NCBI GenBank assembly: GCA_910578745.1
Contig: CAJTSN010000028.1
Span: forward strand, 1 to 5,165
DNA from: an uncultured Bacilli bacterium
GTDB taxonomy: Bacteria > Bacillota_I > Bacilli_A > RF39 > UBA660
Reading direction: 5' to 3'
Length of the DNA: 5,165 nucleotides
Shown: positions 3,521-5,165 of the stretch, in pieces
How positions within the stretch are numbered: the first letter of the stretch is position 1
How the letters are laid out: the number at the start of each line of letters is the position of its first letter
Program-made: the position numbers and the translations under genes
The notes under the pieces: generated by a model
What the model was told of the DNA's origin: nothing
Database searches by the model: none
Seen by the model: the letters and a program-made list of their open reading frames with translations, nothing else

Positions 3521-5165
3521 TTACTTCATTCCTATACTCAATAGCTCTTTTATATCCTTCTCCGTTAATTTAGAAAAAGCCTTAGATTCTATTTCTGAAT
3601 CAATTAATTTATCAGAAAGAAGTTTTTTCTTATTTTGTAATTCTAATATTTTTTCCTCAATGGTTCCTTTTGAAATAAATTTTATAACTTCTACAACATT
3701 CTTTTGACCAATGCGATGTGCCCTATCCGTAGCTTGATTCTCTGCTTGTGGATTCCACCATAAATCTAGATGAACCACAACATCCGCTCCTGTTAAATTA
3801 AGACCTGTTCCACCAGCCTTCAACATAATGAAGAAAACATTTGTCTTATCTTCATTAAAACTTTGAACAAGCTCCATTCGTTTTTTAGAAGATACACTAC
3901 CATCAATTCGATACGAAGTTATTCCTTCTTTACTAAGTCGATTCTGCGCTAAAGACAAAGCTTCTTTAAAACTAGTAAACACTAATATTTTATGACCATT
4001 TTCAACACTCGTTTTTACCACATGCACAAATTCTTCCATTTTCCCACTACCACCTATATAATTTTTATACACAATCTGTGGGTCTATACAAATTTGACGT
4101 AATTTTGTCAATAATTTTAGAATCAAAAATCTTGCCTTAGAAATTCCACCATTTTGTAAAATCGAATCCATTTCTTCATTCACATATTCCAATTCTTTTA
4201 AATAAATTTGCTTCTGTAAATCTGTCAATTCAACATAAATATTGTTCTCAATCTTATCTGGTAAATCTTTTATAACATCCTTTTTATATCTTCGTAAAAT
4301 AAACGGTTGAATTTGTTTATTTAAAATCTTTATTTTTTGACTATCTTGTTCTAAATCTGAAATTTTAAATTTTGATTCAAAACTTTTAATTGTACCTAGA
4401 TATCCTGGCATAATAAAATCAAAAATACTCCACAATTCTGAAACAGAATTTTCAATAGGAGTCCCTGTTAAAGCAAATTTTGTTTCTGCCTTAATTCCTT
4501 TCACGGTTTTAGTAATTTCTGTATTAATATTTTTAATATTTTGAGCTTCATCAATAATCATTGTCTTAAAAGAAATTTCTTGATAAAACTCTTTATCCTC
4601 TCGAAGCAATCCATAAGTAGTAATTAAAATATTCACATCATCTATTTTTTCATTCCATCTCTTACTTTTTAAACCTACTAGCACTTTATATCTCATATCA
4701 GGGGCAAACTTTTGAAATTCATTTTCCCAATTATAGACTAAAGAAGTCGGCACTACAATTAAAAATTTATATTGTGAATTTTCTTTTAACATTTCTCGCA
4801 TATAGTAAATGGTTTGAATTGATTTTCCTAGTCCCATTTCATCTGCTAAAATGCCACCAAATCCCGTCTTTGTTAATGTATAAAGCCATCGAACTCCCTC
4901 TATTTGATATGGTCGTAGTAAATTTTTTTCCTTCGTCGTCAATGAAATTTGACTATCTTTATAAGCATAAAAGTTATCTACCAATTGTTTGAATAAATTA
5001 TTCGTCTTTATATGAAAATTCTCATTCAATTTCAAACTATCTAAGTAAATTGCTTTATATTTCGAAATCTGCCCTTCTTCTAGAGTATCCCCTTTTAACT
5101 CTAAATCCTCTACTAGTTCCTTAAATTCAAAAAGATTTTCATTTTTCTCTAACGTTAAGATATCA
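3521..5165 (-). CDS. SNF2-family helicase-like ATPase, C-terminal part (5' end beyond window)
   Basis: This is a DNA-dependent ATPase of the SWI2/SNF2 superfamily, with 547 residues visible and the frame open to the window edge. The TTG at 5035-5033 is an internal codon: 43 further codons, ending YKAIYLDS before it, continue upstream without a stop. They look like the bacterial SNF2-associated region that precedes the ATPase in Bacillota proteins of about 1,000 residues. ATPase motifs are in order: LRPYQIEGVRWL, Walker A DEMGLGKS (4843-4820), DEAQ box (4552-4541), LTGTPIEN, FILRRYKKDV, LKAGGTGLNL and the arginine-finger motif QATDRAHRIGQ (3736-3704). All key residues are present, so it should be active in ATP-driven translocation on duplex DNA. 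The cellular role of this bacterial group is poorly defined. It ends 60 bp before the csoR-like promoter on the same strand. It is probably chromosomal, not part of the mobile element. Confidence 0.93.
   Translation of the reverse strand, partial: DILTLEKNENLFEFKELVEDLELKGDTLEEGQISKYKAIYLDSLKLNENFHIKTNNLFKQLVDNFYAYKDSQISLTTKEKNLLRPYQIEGVRWLYTLTKTGFGGILADEMGLGKSIQTIYYMREMLKENSQYKFLIVVPTSLVYNWENEFQKFAPDMRYKVLVGLKSKRWNEKIDDVNILITTYGLLREDKEFYQEISFKTMIIDEAQNIKNINTEITKTVKGIKAETKFALTGTPIENSVSELWSIFDFIMPGYLGTIKSFESKFKISDLEQDSQKIKILNKQIQPFILRRYKKDVIKDLPDKIENNIYVELTDLQKQIYLKELEYVNEEMDSILQNGGISKARFLILKLLTKLRQICIDPQIVYKNYIGGSGKMEEFVHVVKTSVENGHKILVFTSFKEALSLAQNRLSKEGITSYRIDGSVSSKKRMELVQSFNEDKTNVFFIMLKAGGTGLNLTGADVVVHLDLWWNPQAENQATDRAHRIGQKNVVEVIKFISKGTIEEKILELQNKKKLLSDKLIDSEIESKAFSKLTEKDIKELLSIGMK

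Noticed and set aside
4774..4992. Plus-strand 72-codon ORF inside the SNF2 gene
   Set aside because: Antisense shadow of the conserved ATPase motif region, with no independent support.
5033..5035. TTG as the start of the SNF2 protein
   Set aside because: The frame remains open through 43 more codons to the window edge with family-like sequence, and no SD precedes the TTG.
1..5165. CRISPR array, tRNA or rRNA gene
   Set aside because: No regularly spaced repeats and no cloverleaf or rRNA signature were seen on either strand.

Overview
The window is AT-rich DNA with strong AGGAGG-type ribosome sites, TTGACA/TATAAT-like promoters and Bacillota-type proteins. It most resembles a low-GC Bacillota chromosome (Clostridia or Erysipelotrichia-like), but the exact taxon cannot be read from it. 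It splits into a mobile half on the plus strand (1 to about 2940) and a chromosomal-looking half on the minus strand (about 2940 to 5165).

Mobile half. A hairpin-rich stretch (about 75-160) that looks like an oriT or mob leader precedes a MobV/Pre-family relaxase (198-1631, TTG start). A 95-bp leader follows, holding an imperfect inverted repeat, and then a Tn916/phage-type tyrosine integrase (1727-2857). Just after the integrase stop is an exact tandem 11-bp repeat that looks like arm-type integrase binding sites. A near-identical copy lies inverted in the leader upstream of int. No replication, excisionase, T4SS or cargo gene is visible. The simplest reading is the right end of a small integrative and mobilizable element that borrows another element's conjugation machinery; its left end is outside the window.

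Junction. Between the integrase and the next gene (2858-3158) is a compact GC-rich island (about 50% GC against about 14% next to it). On the minus strand it reads as an independent small RNA of about 98 nt. It has a near-consensus promoter (TTGACT, 17 bp, TATAAT), a 5' hairpin, a long second hairpin, a C-rich unpaired stretch, and a GAAA-loop intrinsic terminator with a U tract. The element appears to end at or very near the 3' end of this RNA. The RNA was not recognised as a known family and is the main candidate for something undescribed.

Chromosomal half, minus strand. A CsoR/FrmR-family repressor (3159-3413) has a perfectly spaced promoter with an ATACC-N7-GGTAT operator inside its spacer, so it is probably autoregulated. 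It keeps only one of the usual sensing residues (C31) and has no histidine at all. Upstream is the C-terminal part of a bacterial SNF2-family helicase (3521 to the window edge) with all the main ATPase motifs; its true start is outside the window.
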